Of a DNA stretch of 64,000 bases, positions 26,850 to 35,587 are shown piece by piece (positions within the stretch are counted from its first letter, which is position 1; every line of letters begins with the position of its first letter). The position numbers and the translations under genes are program-made. The stretch is taken from positions 1 through 64,000 of the forward strand of contig JACSRJ010000159.1 of the NCBI GenBank assembly GCA_014879835.1, written 5' to 3'. Below the pieces are notes generated by a model. It was not told where the DNA came from, ran no database searches, and saw only the letters and a list, made by a program, of their open reading frames with translations. The DNA is from Anaerolinea sp. (GTDB lineage: Bacteria; Chloroflexota; Anaerolineae; Aggregatilineales; UBA2796).

Positions 26850-27527
26850 TCAGGGCCGGGAAACCCGGATCACCTTGGCCAGTTCAACCCCAATAACCTG
26901 ATCGTTTTGATCCACCCGCAAGCGCAAGGGTCCGTGAAACGGGGCACGATGAAGTAGGGTCAGGCGCTGACCGGGGATCAGCTTGAGCGAGGCAATATAT
27001 TGAAGCAGATCGGAGTCATGGGTATTGACCCGGCTCACCTCTAGCTCGGCGGGCGGCTCGATCTCCGCCAAAGGGGTATCGCTAATGTGGGGCATTTTGC
27101 CATCTGCGGTCGGAATGGGTTCTCCATGCGGGCATCGTTTGGGGAAACCCGCCATTCGCTCCATCCGAGACGCCACTTTTTCGGTGATCACAGCCCCAAT
27201 AGCATCGGCCTCATCGTGGACTTCGTGCCAGCCGAAGCCCATGACCTTCACCAGAAAAACCTCCGCCAGACGGTGACGTCGGATGTTCATCAGGGCCTCG
27301 TGCTCGCCCCTCAGGGTAAGGCGAATCCCTCGGTAAGGTTCATGTTCAACATACCCGGCTGTTTTGAGCCGCTCTACCACCGCGGCCACAGCAGGCGCGG
27401 AGACTCCCACCCGATCCGCAAGGGCAGAGGTCGTGATGAATTGAGCTTCGGGATGGTAGTGCAGGAGGCGGTATGCTTCAGCAAGATATTCCTGCTGAAC
27501 TGCCGTCACCTCAGAGGCAGTGATCAT
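26850..27527 (-). CDS. DtxR/MntR-family metal-dependent regulator
   Basis: This protein of 225 residues has a winged helix N-terminus (YLAEAYRLLHYHPEAQFITT, then LADRVGVSAPAVAAVVERLK), a dimerisation and metal-binding domain with RRHRLAEVFL, HEVHDEADAI and CPHGEPIP, and a C-terminal FeoA/SH3-like domain (LIPGQRLTLLHRAPFHGPL). The family represses iron or manganese uptake genes when metal is bound. I chose the ATG at 27527, which has GGAAAG in front; the open frame runs 62 codons further but those residues are not family-like. A palindrome overlaps its own promoter, suggesting autoregulation. No metal transporter gene is adjacent. Confidence 0.88.
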   Translation of the reverse strand: MITASEVTAVQQEYLAEAYRLLHYHPEAQFITTSALADRVGVSAPAVAAVVERLKTAGYVEHEPYRGIRLTLRGEHEALMNIRRHRLAEVFLVKVMGFGWHEVHDEADAIGAVITEKVASRMERMAGFPKRCPHGEPIPTADGKMPHISDTPLAEIEPPAELEVSRVNTHDSDLLQYIASLKLIPGQRLTLLHRAPFHGPLRLRVDQNDQVIGVELAKVIRVSRP

Positions 27528-27566
27528 CTGGTCTAACTTTCCACAAAATTGTAGATAAATACCTGA

Positions 27567-27581
27567 ATTATAGTTACTATA
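27567..27581 (-). promoter_or_regulatory. Palindromic operator overlapping a -10 box of the DtxR-type gene
   Basis: TATAGT-T-ACTATA at 27569-27581 is a perfect 13-base palindrome. On the minus strand it runs directly into TATAAT (27567-27572), a perfect -10 element about 40 bases before the start codon. A dimeric repressor bound here would block RNA polymerase. No clear -35 element is seen. Confidence 0.5.
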
Positions 27582-27893
27582 GCGGAGTTTTTTCGAGAAA
27601 TCAATGACTGCTCTCGGACGAATCGGGGCAAACGCGCCTCGTTCCCCCCACGCTGAGCGGCTTCTCTCTGCCCATATAGGCCGACTCCGTAGCCCATAAT
27701 CCTCAGAAGCCATCTGAGAAGGGTATCTGTTACTGGGTTTGCCTTCACCTCCAGCCGCTGTGTGTCGAGGAAGAGAGACAAATGGGGGGATTTACCCCAA
27801 GGGGAAGGTTGAGGGGGATGAGGTCGAAACGTGCAGGGTTACTTTTTAACCGGACTCTAAAAGGCCGCCTGAAAAGCAGTCCTGCACTCCTGT
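27582..27893. other. Divergent intergenic region upstream of the polysaccharide locus
   Basis: This region of about 310 bases lies between the regulator promoter and the exporter promoter. It holds a G-rich stretch at about 27783-27816 with three runs of four to six G on the plus strand. I see no gene, tRNA or recognisable riboswitch in it, and no JUMPstart/ops-type element. Confidence 0.4.
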
Positions 27894-27922
27894 TTGGGAA
27901 TAAAGTCACGTTAAGTTAGAAT
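27894..27922 (+). promoter_or_regulatory. Promoter candidate for the polysaccharide locus
   Basis: TTGGGA and TAGAAT are separated by exactly 17 bases and lie about 45 bases before the exporter permease start codon. All genes from 27966 to 51902 lie on this strand with small gaps, so this is the likely main promoter. Confidence 0.5.
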
Positions 27923-27965
27923 ATCTTCTCTGTGCGACACAGAAGCACGGATCACAAACTCAACT

Positions 27966-28802
27966 ATGCCTCAACCAAACACCAAAACCTTGATTATTGA
28001 GCCTTCACAGGGCTGGGTCGCGCTGAAGCTGCGCGAACTGTGGCGGTATCGTGAACTGCTCTATTTTCTCACATGGCGAGACATCAAAGTTCGTTATAAA
28101 CAAACTTTGATTGGGGGAGTATGGGCAATCCTCCAGCCAGTACTCACCATGATTGTATTCAGCCTCTTTTTTGGAGGGCTGGCCAAAATGCCCTCGGATG
28201 GGGTGCCCTATCCCATCTTCAGTTATGCGGCGCTTGTGCCGTGGACCTTGTTCGCCAACGGCATGACTCAATCCTCCAACAGTCTGGTGGGCAGCGCTAA
28301 CCTGATCAAAAAGGTGTACTTCCCCCGTCTGATCGTGCCTCTGGCCAGCGTGATGTCCAATGTGGTCGATTTTGTGCTGGCCTTTGTGGTGCTGATCGTG
28401 ATGATGTTGTTTTTTGGGATCGTCCCCACCGAACAAATCATTTGGCTGCCCCTGTTGGTACTGCTGGCCTTGATCACTTCGCTAGGAGTCGGTTTGTGGC
28501 TCTCCGCGATGAATGTGCAGTTCCGGGATATTCGTTATGTGGTGCCCTTTCTGGTGCAGTTATGGCTTTTTATAACGCCTATTGCCTATCCAAGCAGTTT
28601 GATCACCAATGACCTGCTCAAACTGCTGTATGCCATTAATCCCATGACGGGCGTGGTAGAGGGCTTTCGTTGGGCGCTTTTGGGAACTCAGACCGCCCCC
28701 GGCGCGGTGATCCTCGTCTCATCGCTGGCTGCGGTGATTCTGCTGGTGAGCGGCGCTTATTACTTTCGTCGGATGGAACGTTCCTTTGCAGATGTGGTGT
28801 AA
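27966..28802 (+). CDS. ABC-2 type polysaccharide export permease (Wzm/TagG-like)
   Basis: The 278-residue protein has six hydrophobic segments and the usual cytoplasmic N-terminus with ELLYFLTWRDIKVRYKQTLI, the signature of Wzm/TagG/KpsM permeases. It also has FARNAM-like SNSLVGSANLIKKVYFPR and VQFRDIRYVVPF, both common to the family. It forms the membrane channel that exports a finished glycan chain together with the ATPase encoded three bases downstream. It is the first gene of the locus, so assembly on the cytoplasmic face followed by ABC export is expected instead of Wzx/Wzy assembly. Confidence 0.93.
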   Translation: MPQPNTKTLIIEPSQGWVALKLRELWRYRELLYFLTWRDIKVRYKQTLIGGVWAILQPVLTMIVFSLFFGGLAKMPSDGVPYPIFSYAALVPWTLFANGMTQSSNSLVGSANLIKKVYFPRLIVPLASVMSNVVDFVLAFVVLIVMMLFFGIVPTEQIIWLPLLVLLALITSLGVGLWLSAMNVQFRDIRYVVPFLVQLWLFITPIAYPSSLITNDLLKLLYAINPMTGVVEGFRWALLGTQTAPGAVILVSSLAAVILLVSGAYYFRRMERSFADVV

Positions 28803-28805
28803 GTT

Positions 28806-30125
28806 ATGAGTGAACTGGCGCTTGATGTTCAGGGAATCAGCAAACGGTACTACATTGGGGGTAGAGTCGAGGCCTATCGTACTTTTCGGGATGCGCTCAC
28901 CGAGACCGTGTCAGCCCCTTTCCGGCGGATAGCGGGGGTGCTGCGTGGGCAAACCCACGCGGCCTCCAATGCGGAACAATCCTTCTGGGCCCTTCAGGAT
29001 GTCTCTTTTCAGGTCAAGCCCGGTGAGGCTATTGGGATCATCGGACGTAATGGTGCTGGCAAAAGCACCCTGCTCAAAATCCTCTCCCAGATCACGGAGC
29101 CAACCAAAGGGCGCGCCGCCATCACCGGGCGCATCGGTTCCCTTCTAGAAGTCGGCACGGGGTTTCACCAAGAACTGACGGGACGTGAGAACATCTTCCT
29201 CAATGGTGCGATCCTTGGCATGACTCGAAGCGAAATCGCCTCCAAATTTGACGAGATCGTGGCCTTTGCGGAGGTTGATAAATTCATTGATACCCCCGTC
29301 AAACACTACTCAAGTGGGATGTATCTTCGACTGGCGTTTGCCGTAGCCGCCCATCTGGAGCCGGAAATTCTTCTGGTGGACGAAGTGCTAGCCGTGGGTG
29401 ATGTGGTCTTTCAGCGCAAATGTCTGGGCAAAATGAGTGAGGTCAGCGGGCAGGGCCGGACGGTGCTGTTCGTAAGCCACAACATGGGCGCGATCAGCAA
29501 CCTGTGCCGCCGCACCATCTGCCTTGATAAGGGCAGGATCATTGACGATGGCGACACCGAGGCTGTGGTACGCCGCTACCTTGAGCGCACCAATGCCGAG
29601 CTGCCTCAGGATGGGTATGTGGACCTGTCGCGCCATGATCGGGGAAGCTGGCTAGCGGAGCGCCATTCGCAGTTGAACTGGGTGCGGCTCTCCGACGGCA
29701 GGGGAAGGCAGTCCGGGGTGTTTGCGGAGGGCGATCCGATCACCGTGGAGGTGGGTTTTTCACTGGGCAAACAGGCATCGATCATCCAACTGGGATGCGT
29801 GGTCTCGATCAACTCCAGCGAGCTTTTCACTGTGCCCTCACCAGAGTACGATAGTGGGTATGAGCCGGGCGACTTTGAAACCCGGATGCGGATTGCACCC
29901 AACTACCTCCGTGATGGTGGTTATGAGATCAGCTTGAAGTTGTTTGTGGATGGGATTCGCCAAGATACCCTCTCGGTGATCACCCGATTCCAGATGGTGA
30001 GTAATCTCTCTGCCGATGACACCAGCGCTTATCTCAAAAAATGGGTAAGCGGACCGCTGCGCTTTGACTATGGCTGGGACCCGTTGGCCAAAACGACTCA
30101 ACCTGCGGTTGAGTCCGGTGGGTAG
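28806..30125 (+). CDS. Polysaccharide ABC exporter ATPase with Wzt-type C-terminal domain
   Basis: This 439-residue protein has an ATPase domain (Walker A GRNGAGKSTLLKIL, the H-loop side FVSHNMGAI, and EVGTGFHQELTGRENIFLNG, which is diagnostic for teichoic/O-antigen exporters, and SSGMYLRLAFAVAAH as signature). After about residue 265 comes a beta-rich Wzt_C-like domain of about 150 residues. In characterised O-antigen exporters this domain recognises the modified non-reducing end of the chain. That suggests the glycan here is capped, possibly by a methyl or other group, before export. It is translationally close to the permease gene. Confidence 0.93.
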   Translation: MSELALDVQGISKRYYIGGRVEAYRTFRDALTETVSAPFRRIAGVLRGQTHAASNAEQSFWALQDVSFQVKPGEAIGIIGRNGAGKSTLLKILSQITEPTKGRAAITGRIGSLLEVGTGFHQELTGRENIFLNGAILGMTRSEIASKFDEIVAFAEVDKFIDTPVKHYSSGMYLRLAFAVAAHLEPEILLVDEVLAVGDVVFQRKCLGKMSEVSGQGRTVLFVSHNMGAISNLCRRTICLDKGRIIDDGDTEAVVRRYLERTNAELPQDGYVDLSRHDRGSWLAERHSQLNWVRLSDGRGRQSGVFAEGDPITVEVGFSLGKQASIIQLGCVVSINSSELFTVPSPEYDSGYEPGDFETRMRIAPNYLRDGGYEISLKLFVDGIRQDTLSVITRFQMVSNLSADDTSAYLKKWVSGPLRFDYGWDPLAKTTQPAVESGG

Positions 30126-30181
30126 CACGCCCCAACACATGAATGATCCAAGCGTTGGTAAGAGCTATGCTCAAAAGCGGG

Positions 30182-30187
30182 TATAAT
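30182..30187 (+). promoter_or_regulatory. Possible internal -10 element
   Basis: A perfect TATAAT lies in the largest gap (194 bases) of the polysaccharide locus. The best upstream hexamer, TTGGTA, is 21 bases away, so it is at most a weak internal promoter. Confidence 0.3.
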
Positions 30188-30319
30188 AACGTGAAGAAAC
30201 ACGGCTGAGACCAATTCCTACAAAAAGTTCCTGATAGCACTCTGTACCGCGTGCTTTGAGAAACGTGGATACACCGCGCTAGCGCTGATCAATACAATCA
30301 CAAAGGTTTCTGAAGCATC

Positions 30320-32032
30320 GTGTCTGATAATACCTACAAACAATACGTCGATAAGCTGCTGCAACGTATTGGGTTATACCAATCGTTCAAACGCTGGCGG
30401 CGTATCCTACGTGATCCTTTATATCGCCTCAACCTTGCGGAAGTCGCCGCCGATTATGCCTCAACCCGCGCTGCGATTGGCGGTTTTATGGCACAGGGCG
30501 CAGAACGGGCGGATCCCCAAAAAGGGCTTCTGATCGTCAGTTTTTCCAACAACCCCGCTAACCTCAAAGTTCACGCCCTGTTGGGCAAAATCCTTCAACT
30601 TGAGGGATACACCCCGATCATTCTAACCAGCAAACGCTTTCGGAATGTAGGGCGGTACTGCAAACTCTTTGGGATCACCAAAGTCTTGTATTGGGAAGAC
30701 CTGATCCGGCGTTTTTCACCGCCGCTTCAGCAGGTGAACCAGATTGTGGATGATCTGCTGGCTGGCACAATCAACCCGATGGTGCTTAAGGACTGGCATC
30801 TGGATGGGGTTTTTGTAGGACGCCACGCACTCTCCACCGCGACCCGCTTTCGGCTTACCGCCTATTTTGACCTGAACGATCCCGAAACCCGCCAGATGCT
30901 TTACGAGCACCTGATCAAAGCGGTGCAGAGCAAATTTGTGGCTGAAAATATCTTCCAACATTACCCCATCCAAAAGCAGTTTGTGGTGAATGCAGGGTAT
31001 ACTCCTCAGGGGGCACTGCTCGAAGTGGGCTTACAGCGGGGGATCGACACCATCCGCTTCGGGGGCACCATGCGCCGTGGGTCAGTGACCTTTAAGCGTT
31101 ATTATCCTAATCAGGCAAGTCGCCTTCATCCGATCTCGCTCTCCCCGGAGACATGGCAGAAAGTGCGTGATATTGCCCTAACACCAGAACAGGAAACTGC
31201 ACTTCAGGCCGATTTTGACGGACGTTATGACCCCCACTCCAACTACCACCTACACCGCTATCAGGAAGGGAAACACGACTTTGACTCAGAATCCCTAAGG
31301 AAGCTGCTTCACCTTGATCCCCACAAAAAGACGGCGGTGATTTTTTCTCACATTTCGTGGGATTCGAGCTTTTTTGAAGGGGTTGATCTCTACGATAGTT
31401 ATGAACATTGGCTGGTGGAAACCACCCGCCTTGCCTGTCAGAATCCCCACCTCAACTGGATTGTGAAGCTCCACCCTGCCAATCTGGTGAAGTTGGATAT
31501 GGATGCCGGTGGGGTGCGCGAGACCGAAATGCGCGCTCTAGAGCAGTTTACCCCCCTGCCTCTCCATGTGCAGATCATGCGGGCCGATACCCCAGTCAAC
31601 ACCCATTCGCTCTTCCCGGTAATGGATTACGGCTTGACAGTACGCGGCACCATCGGTATGGAACTGCCCTGTTTAGGCATTCAGTCTTTAACCGCAGGTA
31701 CAGGGCGTTATAATGGATACGGTTTTACCTTGGATTCGGCCACACGCGGGGAATATGAAGAACGGGTACGCACCCTTCAGAATCAACCCCCGGTGACCGA
31801 TCACCAGCGGGAACTGGCCCGGCGTCATGCGTACTGGACCTTTATCCGCCGCCAGACGCTCTTTAACGATCTGATCGATATTGCGGTGCGTTCCAATGCC
31901 GAGGTCAAAAATGATCTTCAGTATCAGATCACCATTTTGGCGAAGAGCATCGAGATGATTGAAACGCACCCTTCGGTCAGGGCATTGGCCCATTGGGTGA
32001 TCGATGAGGACACCCCAGATTTGATCGTGTGA
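30320..32032 (+). CDS. KpsC/KpsS-like capsule biosynthesis protein, copy 1
   Basis: This 570-residue protein has a GT-B-like layout. The N-terminal half includes LLIVSFSNNPANLKVHALLG and a region about old and new copies of a conserved YWEDL motif. The C-terminal half has KTAVIFSHISWDSSFFEG, HLNWIVKLHPAN, and GTIGMELPCLG followed by GTGRYNGYGFT. KLHP and G-T-x-G-x-E-x-P-x-x-G resemble capsule glycosyltransferases of the KpsC/KpsS type. It starts at GTG and is a close paralogue of the next gene. Its donor could be the CMP-activated nonulosonate whose genes follow, but this is inference only. Confidence 0.6.
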   Translation: MSDNTYKQYVDKLLQRIGLYQSFKRWRRILRDPLYRLNLAEVAADYASTRAAIGGFMAQGAERADPQKGLLIVSFSNNPANLKVHALLGKILQLEGYTPIILTSKRFRNVGRYCKLFGITKVLYWEDLIRRFSPPLQQVNQIVDDLLAGTINPMVLKDWHLDGVFVGRHALSTATRFRLTAYFDLNDPETRQMLYEHLIKAVQSKFVAENIFQHYPIQKQFVVNAGYTPQGALLEVGLQRGIDTIRFGGTMRRGSVTFKRYYPNQASRLHPISLSPETWQKVRDIALTPEQETALQADFDGRYDPHSNYHLHRYQEGKHDFDSESLRKLLHLDPHKKTAVIFSHISWDSSFFEGVDLYDSYEHWLVETTRLACQNPHLNWIVKLHPANLVKLDMDAGGVRETEMRALEQFTPLPLHVQIMRADTPVNTHSLFPVMDYGLTVRGTIGMELPCLGIQSLTAGTGRYNGYGFTLDSATRGEYEERVRTLQNQPPVTDHQRELARRHAYWTFIRRQTLFNDLIDIAVRSNAEVKNDLQYQITILAKSIEMIETHPSVRALAHWVIDEDTPDLIV

Positions 32033-32054
32033 ACTGAAAGAAACCAAAAACAAC

Positions 32055-33740
32055 ATGTCCAGCGCTGTGCGTCATCCATCCCTGCGCCCCATCCTGAAGC
32101 GCACTTGGCATCTGCTCAAACATCCCACCGACCGCCGCCGTTATTTGGAAGTGTGGGCAGATCTGATTCGCACCCGTCACATGCTTGGTAGATGGGCCGC
32201 ACAAGGCGCGGAGTCGGCGGATCCCAACCAGTTATGCGCCATCCTCAGCTTCACCAATTTGCCTCTTCACGCCAAGTTTCACTGCCTGATCGCCAAAACC
32301 ATGCAGCGGCGGGGCTATACCCCGGTGATTTTCACCTACCGAGGCAACCGCTTTGGGCATGAATATTTCCGGCTTTTTGGCTTTGATCGCCTGCTGGTTT
32401 GGGAAGATTACCTCGAATCCCTTTACTTTGATGAGGCTGAGATTGACCGCATCGCACGGGCCCTACTGCCCCCTAAGCCCACCATCGCGGGCGTTTTGTT
32501 GGTGCGTTATCATGGGGTGGCGGTGGGCAAACACGCCCTCTCAGTGACAGCCCGGCGTTTGATTGAGGGCCGCCCCGATTTGGACAACCCCCGCACTCAG
32601 AGCTTGTTTCAAGGGCTGCTTCGAGACTCAATCCGAGGGGTGCTGGCTGCCGAACGATTCCTGCGCAAAACACCTGTCAAGAAGATGCTGGTGCGCGATT
32701 CCGGTTACATCCCCAACGGGCCGATCTTTGAGACCGCCCTTGAAAAAGGTGTTGACTGTGTGGTGTACGAGCAAGGGCAGCGCCGGGGTACGTGGATTTT
32801 TAAGCGTTACACCGCGGAGAGCAAGGGTCAGCATTATTTCTCGCTGTCAGCCTCCACGTGGGAACGGATTCAGACCCAACCGTGGACATCCGCAGACGAT
32901 CAGCGTTTAGACGCGGAGTTTGCGGGCCGGTACACGCCCCACTCAACCGATGACACCCGTCGCTTGCAGTCGGGCAAAAAGATCAAAACCCCAGATGAGG
33001 TGCGCGCCCAGTTGGGGCTTGATCCGGGCAAAAAGACAGCGGTGATCTTCTCCCATGTGGCGTGGGATGCAGCCTTCTTTTTTGGGGCCTGCCTGTTTGA
33101 GGACTTTGAAAACTGGCTCTTTCAGACAGTCAAATTTGCGGCAGCCGAATGCCCTCACCTGAACTGGATCGTGAAGCTCCACCCCTTTAACGCCTTTAAA
33201 CTTCAGCGGGAGGGCAAAACGGAAGAGTCGGAGATGCGCCTGCTGCGCTCACTCATGCCGCTGCCGCCTCATATCATCCTGATGCGGGCCGACACTGACA
33301 TCAATACCAGCGCCCTATTTCCGCTGGTGGATTACGTCCTGACGGTCAATGGCACGGTGGGTATGGAGTTCCCGTGTTTTGGCGTTCCAGCGGTATTAGC
33401 GGGCACAGGGCGTTACAATGGGAAGGGCTTCACCATTGAGCCGCCCACCGTCGAAGCGTACTTTGAAACCTTGCGCACACTCCATGCCCTGCCCCGGCTG
33501 GATGAGGCATCTCAACGCAAAGCGCGCCAGCACTTTTATACTCTGACTGCACGGCGTCAGACTTCACTTGAGGATATTGCCCCCATGCAGCTTAAACGAC
33601 TGAACGAGGCGGTCAGTGATATTCACGATAATATCACCATCAAAGCCCGCTCGCTGGTGGAATTTGATCAGGCGCAGTCTTTGCGGCGGTTTGGGGAGTG
33701 GTTTGATACCAGCACCGATCCTGATTTGTTGGAACCCTAA
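32055..33740 (+). CDS. KpsC/KpsS-like capsule biosynthesis protein, copy 2
   Basis: The 561-residue product is a clear paralogue of the preceding gene along its whole length: shared blocks include QGAESADPNQ versus QGAERADPQK, LLVWEDYL, GRYTPHST, KTAVIFSHVAWDAAFFFG, LNWIVKLHPFN, and GTVGMEFPCFG with GTGRYNGKGFT. Divergence between them is substantial, so the duplication is old or each was selected for a different linkage. The gene begins 22 bases after copy 1. It is probably a cytoplasmic transferase acting on the same glycan. Confidence 0.6.
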   Translation: MSSAVRHPSLRPILKRTWHLLKHPTDRRRYLEVWADLIRTRHMLGRWAAQGAESADPNQLCAILSFTNLPLHAKFHCLIAKTMQRRGYTPVIFTYRGNRFGHEYFRLFGFDRLLVWEDYLESLYFDEAEIDRIARALLPPKPTIAGVLLVRYHGVAVGKHALSVTARRLIEGRPDLDNPRTQSLFQGLLRDSIRGVLAAERFLRKTPVKKMLVRDSGYIPNGPIFETALEKGVDCVVYEQGQRRGTWIFKRYTAESKGQHYFSLSASTWERIQTQPWTSADDQRLDAEFAGRYTPHSTDDTRRLQSGKKIKTPDEVRAQLGLDPGKKTAVIFSHVAWDAAFFFGACLFEDFENWLFQTVKFAAAECPHLNWIVKLHPFNAFKLQREGKTEESEMRLLRSLMPLPPHIILMRADTDINTSALFPLVDYVLTVNGTVGMEFPCFGVPAVLAGTGRYNGKGFTIEPPTVEAYFETLRTLHALPRLDEASQRKARQHFYTLTARRQTSLEDIAPMQLKRLNEAVSDIHDNITIKARSLVEFDQAQSLRRFGEWFDTSTDPDLLEP

Positions 33741-33767
33741 AACGAAGGCAACCCAAAAGAGGCACTT

Positions 33768-34760
33768 ATGCCCCCTCGCATTATGATCGCTGGATTTGGC
33801 TCTATCGGACGCCGCCATCTGCGCAACTTTCGAGAGTTGGAAGTTGAAGAGGTGATCGTCTACCGCACCGGCAAAAGCACCCTGCCCACCGATGAATTAA
33901 AGGGCGCTCAGGTGGAGTTTGATCTCGATGCGGCGCTGGCCCACAAGCCCGACGCAGTGGTGATCGCCAATCCCACCGCCTATCACCTTCCGGTGGCGCT
34001 GGCCGCGGCAAAGGCGGGCTGTCATCTGCTGCTCGAAAAACCCATCTCGCACAGCCTTGAAGGGGTGGATGAACTGCGCCGTATCGTGGTTGAAAAAAAA
34101 CTCACGGTCTTGGTTGGCTTCCATTATCGCTTTAATCCGGGGCTGAACCGGGTCAGGCGAATCCTTGGTGAAGGGGGCATCGGCGAGATCGTGAATGTTC
34201 ATGTTCACTGGGGTGAGTACATGCCCGGCTGGCACCCGTGGGAAGATTACCGCACCAGTTATGCGGCCCGTCCCGAACTGGGCGGTGGGGTGCTGCTTAC
34301 CTTGTGCCATCCCTTTGATTATCTGCGCTGGCTGGTGGGCGAGATCACTGGGGTGGCCTCGTTCAAGGGCTTTCACGGAGGCTTGGATATTCCTGTTGAG
34401 GACAGCGCTGATACCCTGCTTCAGTTTCAGAACGGCGCTACCGGACATGTTCATCTGGACTATGTGCAGCGTCCGGGCACCCATACCCTCAAGATCGTGG
34501 GGCGCACCGGCAAGCTCGGTTGGAGCAATGAAGATGGCACGGTTCGCCATTATCGGGCCGAGACCGAGACATGGGAATCCTATCCACCGCCATTGGGGTT
34601 TGAGCGCAATGAGATGTACCTCGATCAGACTCAGCATTTTCTGGACTGCCTCGAAGGCAAAGTGAAGCCGGGGTGCACCCTTGATGACGGCATTCGAGCA
34701 TTGGAGATAGTTCTTGCGGCGCATCAGGCGTCCGATCAACAAAAGGTGGTGAAACTGTGA
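33768..34760 (+). CDS. Gfo/Idh/MocA family oxidoreductase
   Basis: The 330-residue protein has an N-terminal Rossmann fold (MIAGFGSIGRRHLRN, NAD(P) binding), the EKPIS signature near residue 92 with the family Lys, and a C-terminal alpha/beta domain with HVHWGEYMPGWHPWEDY. Family members oxidise, reduce or epimerise sugars or nucleotide sugars. AGAGG stands before the ATG. It overlaps the next SDR gene by four bases, and both belong to the nonulosonate cassette. A sugar-modifying step before nonulosonate condensation is likely, but the substrate is unknown. Confidence 0.88.
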   Translation: MPPRIMIAGFGSIGRRHLRNFRELEVEEVIVYRTGKSTLPTDELKGAQVEFDLDAALAHKPDAVVIANPTAYHLPVALAAAKAGCHLLLEKPISHSLEGVDELRRIVVEKKLTVLVGFHYRFNPGLNRVRRILGEGGIGEIVNVHVHWGEYMPGWHPWEDYRTSYAARPELGGGVLLTLCHPFDYLRWLVGEITGVASFKGFHGGLDIPVEDSADTLLQFQNGATGHVHLDYVQRPGTHTLKIVGRTGKLGWSNEDGTVRHYRAETETWESYPPPLGFERNEMYLDQTQHFLDCLEGKVKPGCTLDDGIRALEIVLAAHQASDQQKVVKL

Positions 34761-35587
34761 CCGGCACGATGGATCGATTTGACCTCACTGGACGGGTGAT
34801 CGTTGTCACTGGCGGGGCGGGGTTGTTGGGCAGCGAATACGCGGGCGCGATTGTGGAAGCCGGAGGCACGGTGATCGTTGCCGATGTCAACGGTGAACGG
34901 GCTGAACAGACAGCCCAACAGGCCCTTTTGCAGGGCAAAGGCAAAGCGCTTGGGATGGCACTGGACGTGAGCAGCAAAGCCTCAGTTACCGCGTTGGTGA
35001 AGGATGTGCTGGATCGATTCGGGCGCATTGATGGCTTGGTCAACAATGCGGCCATCGATCCCAAATTTGAAAAGACCGATGAGGGTAAACATCTCAACGC
35101 CTTTGAGGACTATCCCGTTGAACTGTGGACGCAGAGCCTCTCGGTGAACATCACCGGCATGTTCCTGTGCGCTCAGGCGGTGATTCCTTCGATGGTGGCG
35201 CAGGGTCGGGGCGCAATCGTAAACATTTCTTCCACCTATGGGCTGGCAGGGCCGGATCAGCGCCTCTACGAAAAGGATGATCCCAATGCACCCAAGAGTT
35301 TTAAGCCGGTGGTGTATTCGGTCACCAAAAGCGCGGTGCTGGGGTTGACCAAATATCTGGCAGCGTACTATGGGGAAAAGGGCATCCGGGTGAATACCCT
35401 CACCCCCGGTGGGGTCTTTAACAATCACGCCGATGAGTTTGTGCGTCGTTACAGCTATCGCACGCCTTTGGGCCGGATGGCCCAAAAACACGAATACAAT
35501 GGGGCGTTGTTATTCCTGCTCTCTGAGGCTTCGGCCTACATGACCGGGGCTAACCTCGTGGTGGATGGAGGTTGGACCGCATGGTGA
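34757..35587 (+). CDS. Short-chain dehydrogenase/reductase
   Basis: The 276-residue SDR has the cofactor motif TGGAGLLGSEYA near residue 20, NNAAIDP, the active-site Ser of NISSTYGLAG, and YSVTKSAVLGL with the catalytic Tyr and Lys. The start GTG overlaps the preceding stop codon (GTGA), with AAAGGTGG upstream. An ATG at 34769 is an alternative. It resembles reductases in legionaminate-type and related sugar loci (PtmA-like), which fits the neighbours, but its substrate is not shown. Confidence 0.9.
   Translation: MTGTMDRFDLTGRVIVVTGGAGLLGSEYAGAIVEAGGTVIVADVNGERAEQTAQQALLQGKGKALGMALDVSSKASVTALVKDVLDRFGRIDGLVNNAAIDPKFEKTDEGKHLNAFEDYPVELWTQSLSVNITGMFLCAQAVIPSMVAQGRGAIVNISSTYGLAGPDQRLYEKDDPNAPKSFKPVVYSVTKSAVLGLTKYLAAYYGEKGIRVNTLTPGGVFNNHADEFVRRYSYRTPLGRMAQKHEYNGALLFLLSEASAYMTGANLVVDGGWTAW

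Noticed and set aside
27783-27816. G-rich stretch that might form a G-quadruplex
   Set aside because: Only three long G-runs are visible with a C-run between them; evidence is too weak to call a functional element.
30097-30115. Hairpin ACTCAACC-TGC-GGTTGAGT in the end of the exporter ATPase gene
   Set aside because: It lies within coding sequence and lacks a U-run; genes downstream continue in the same direction, so termination is doubtful.
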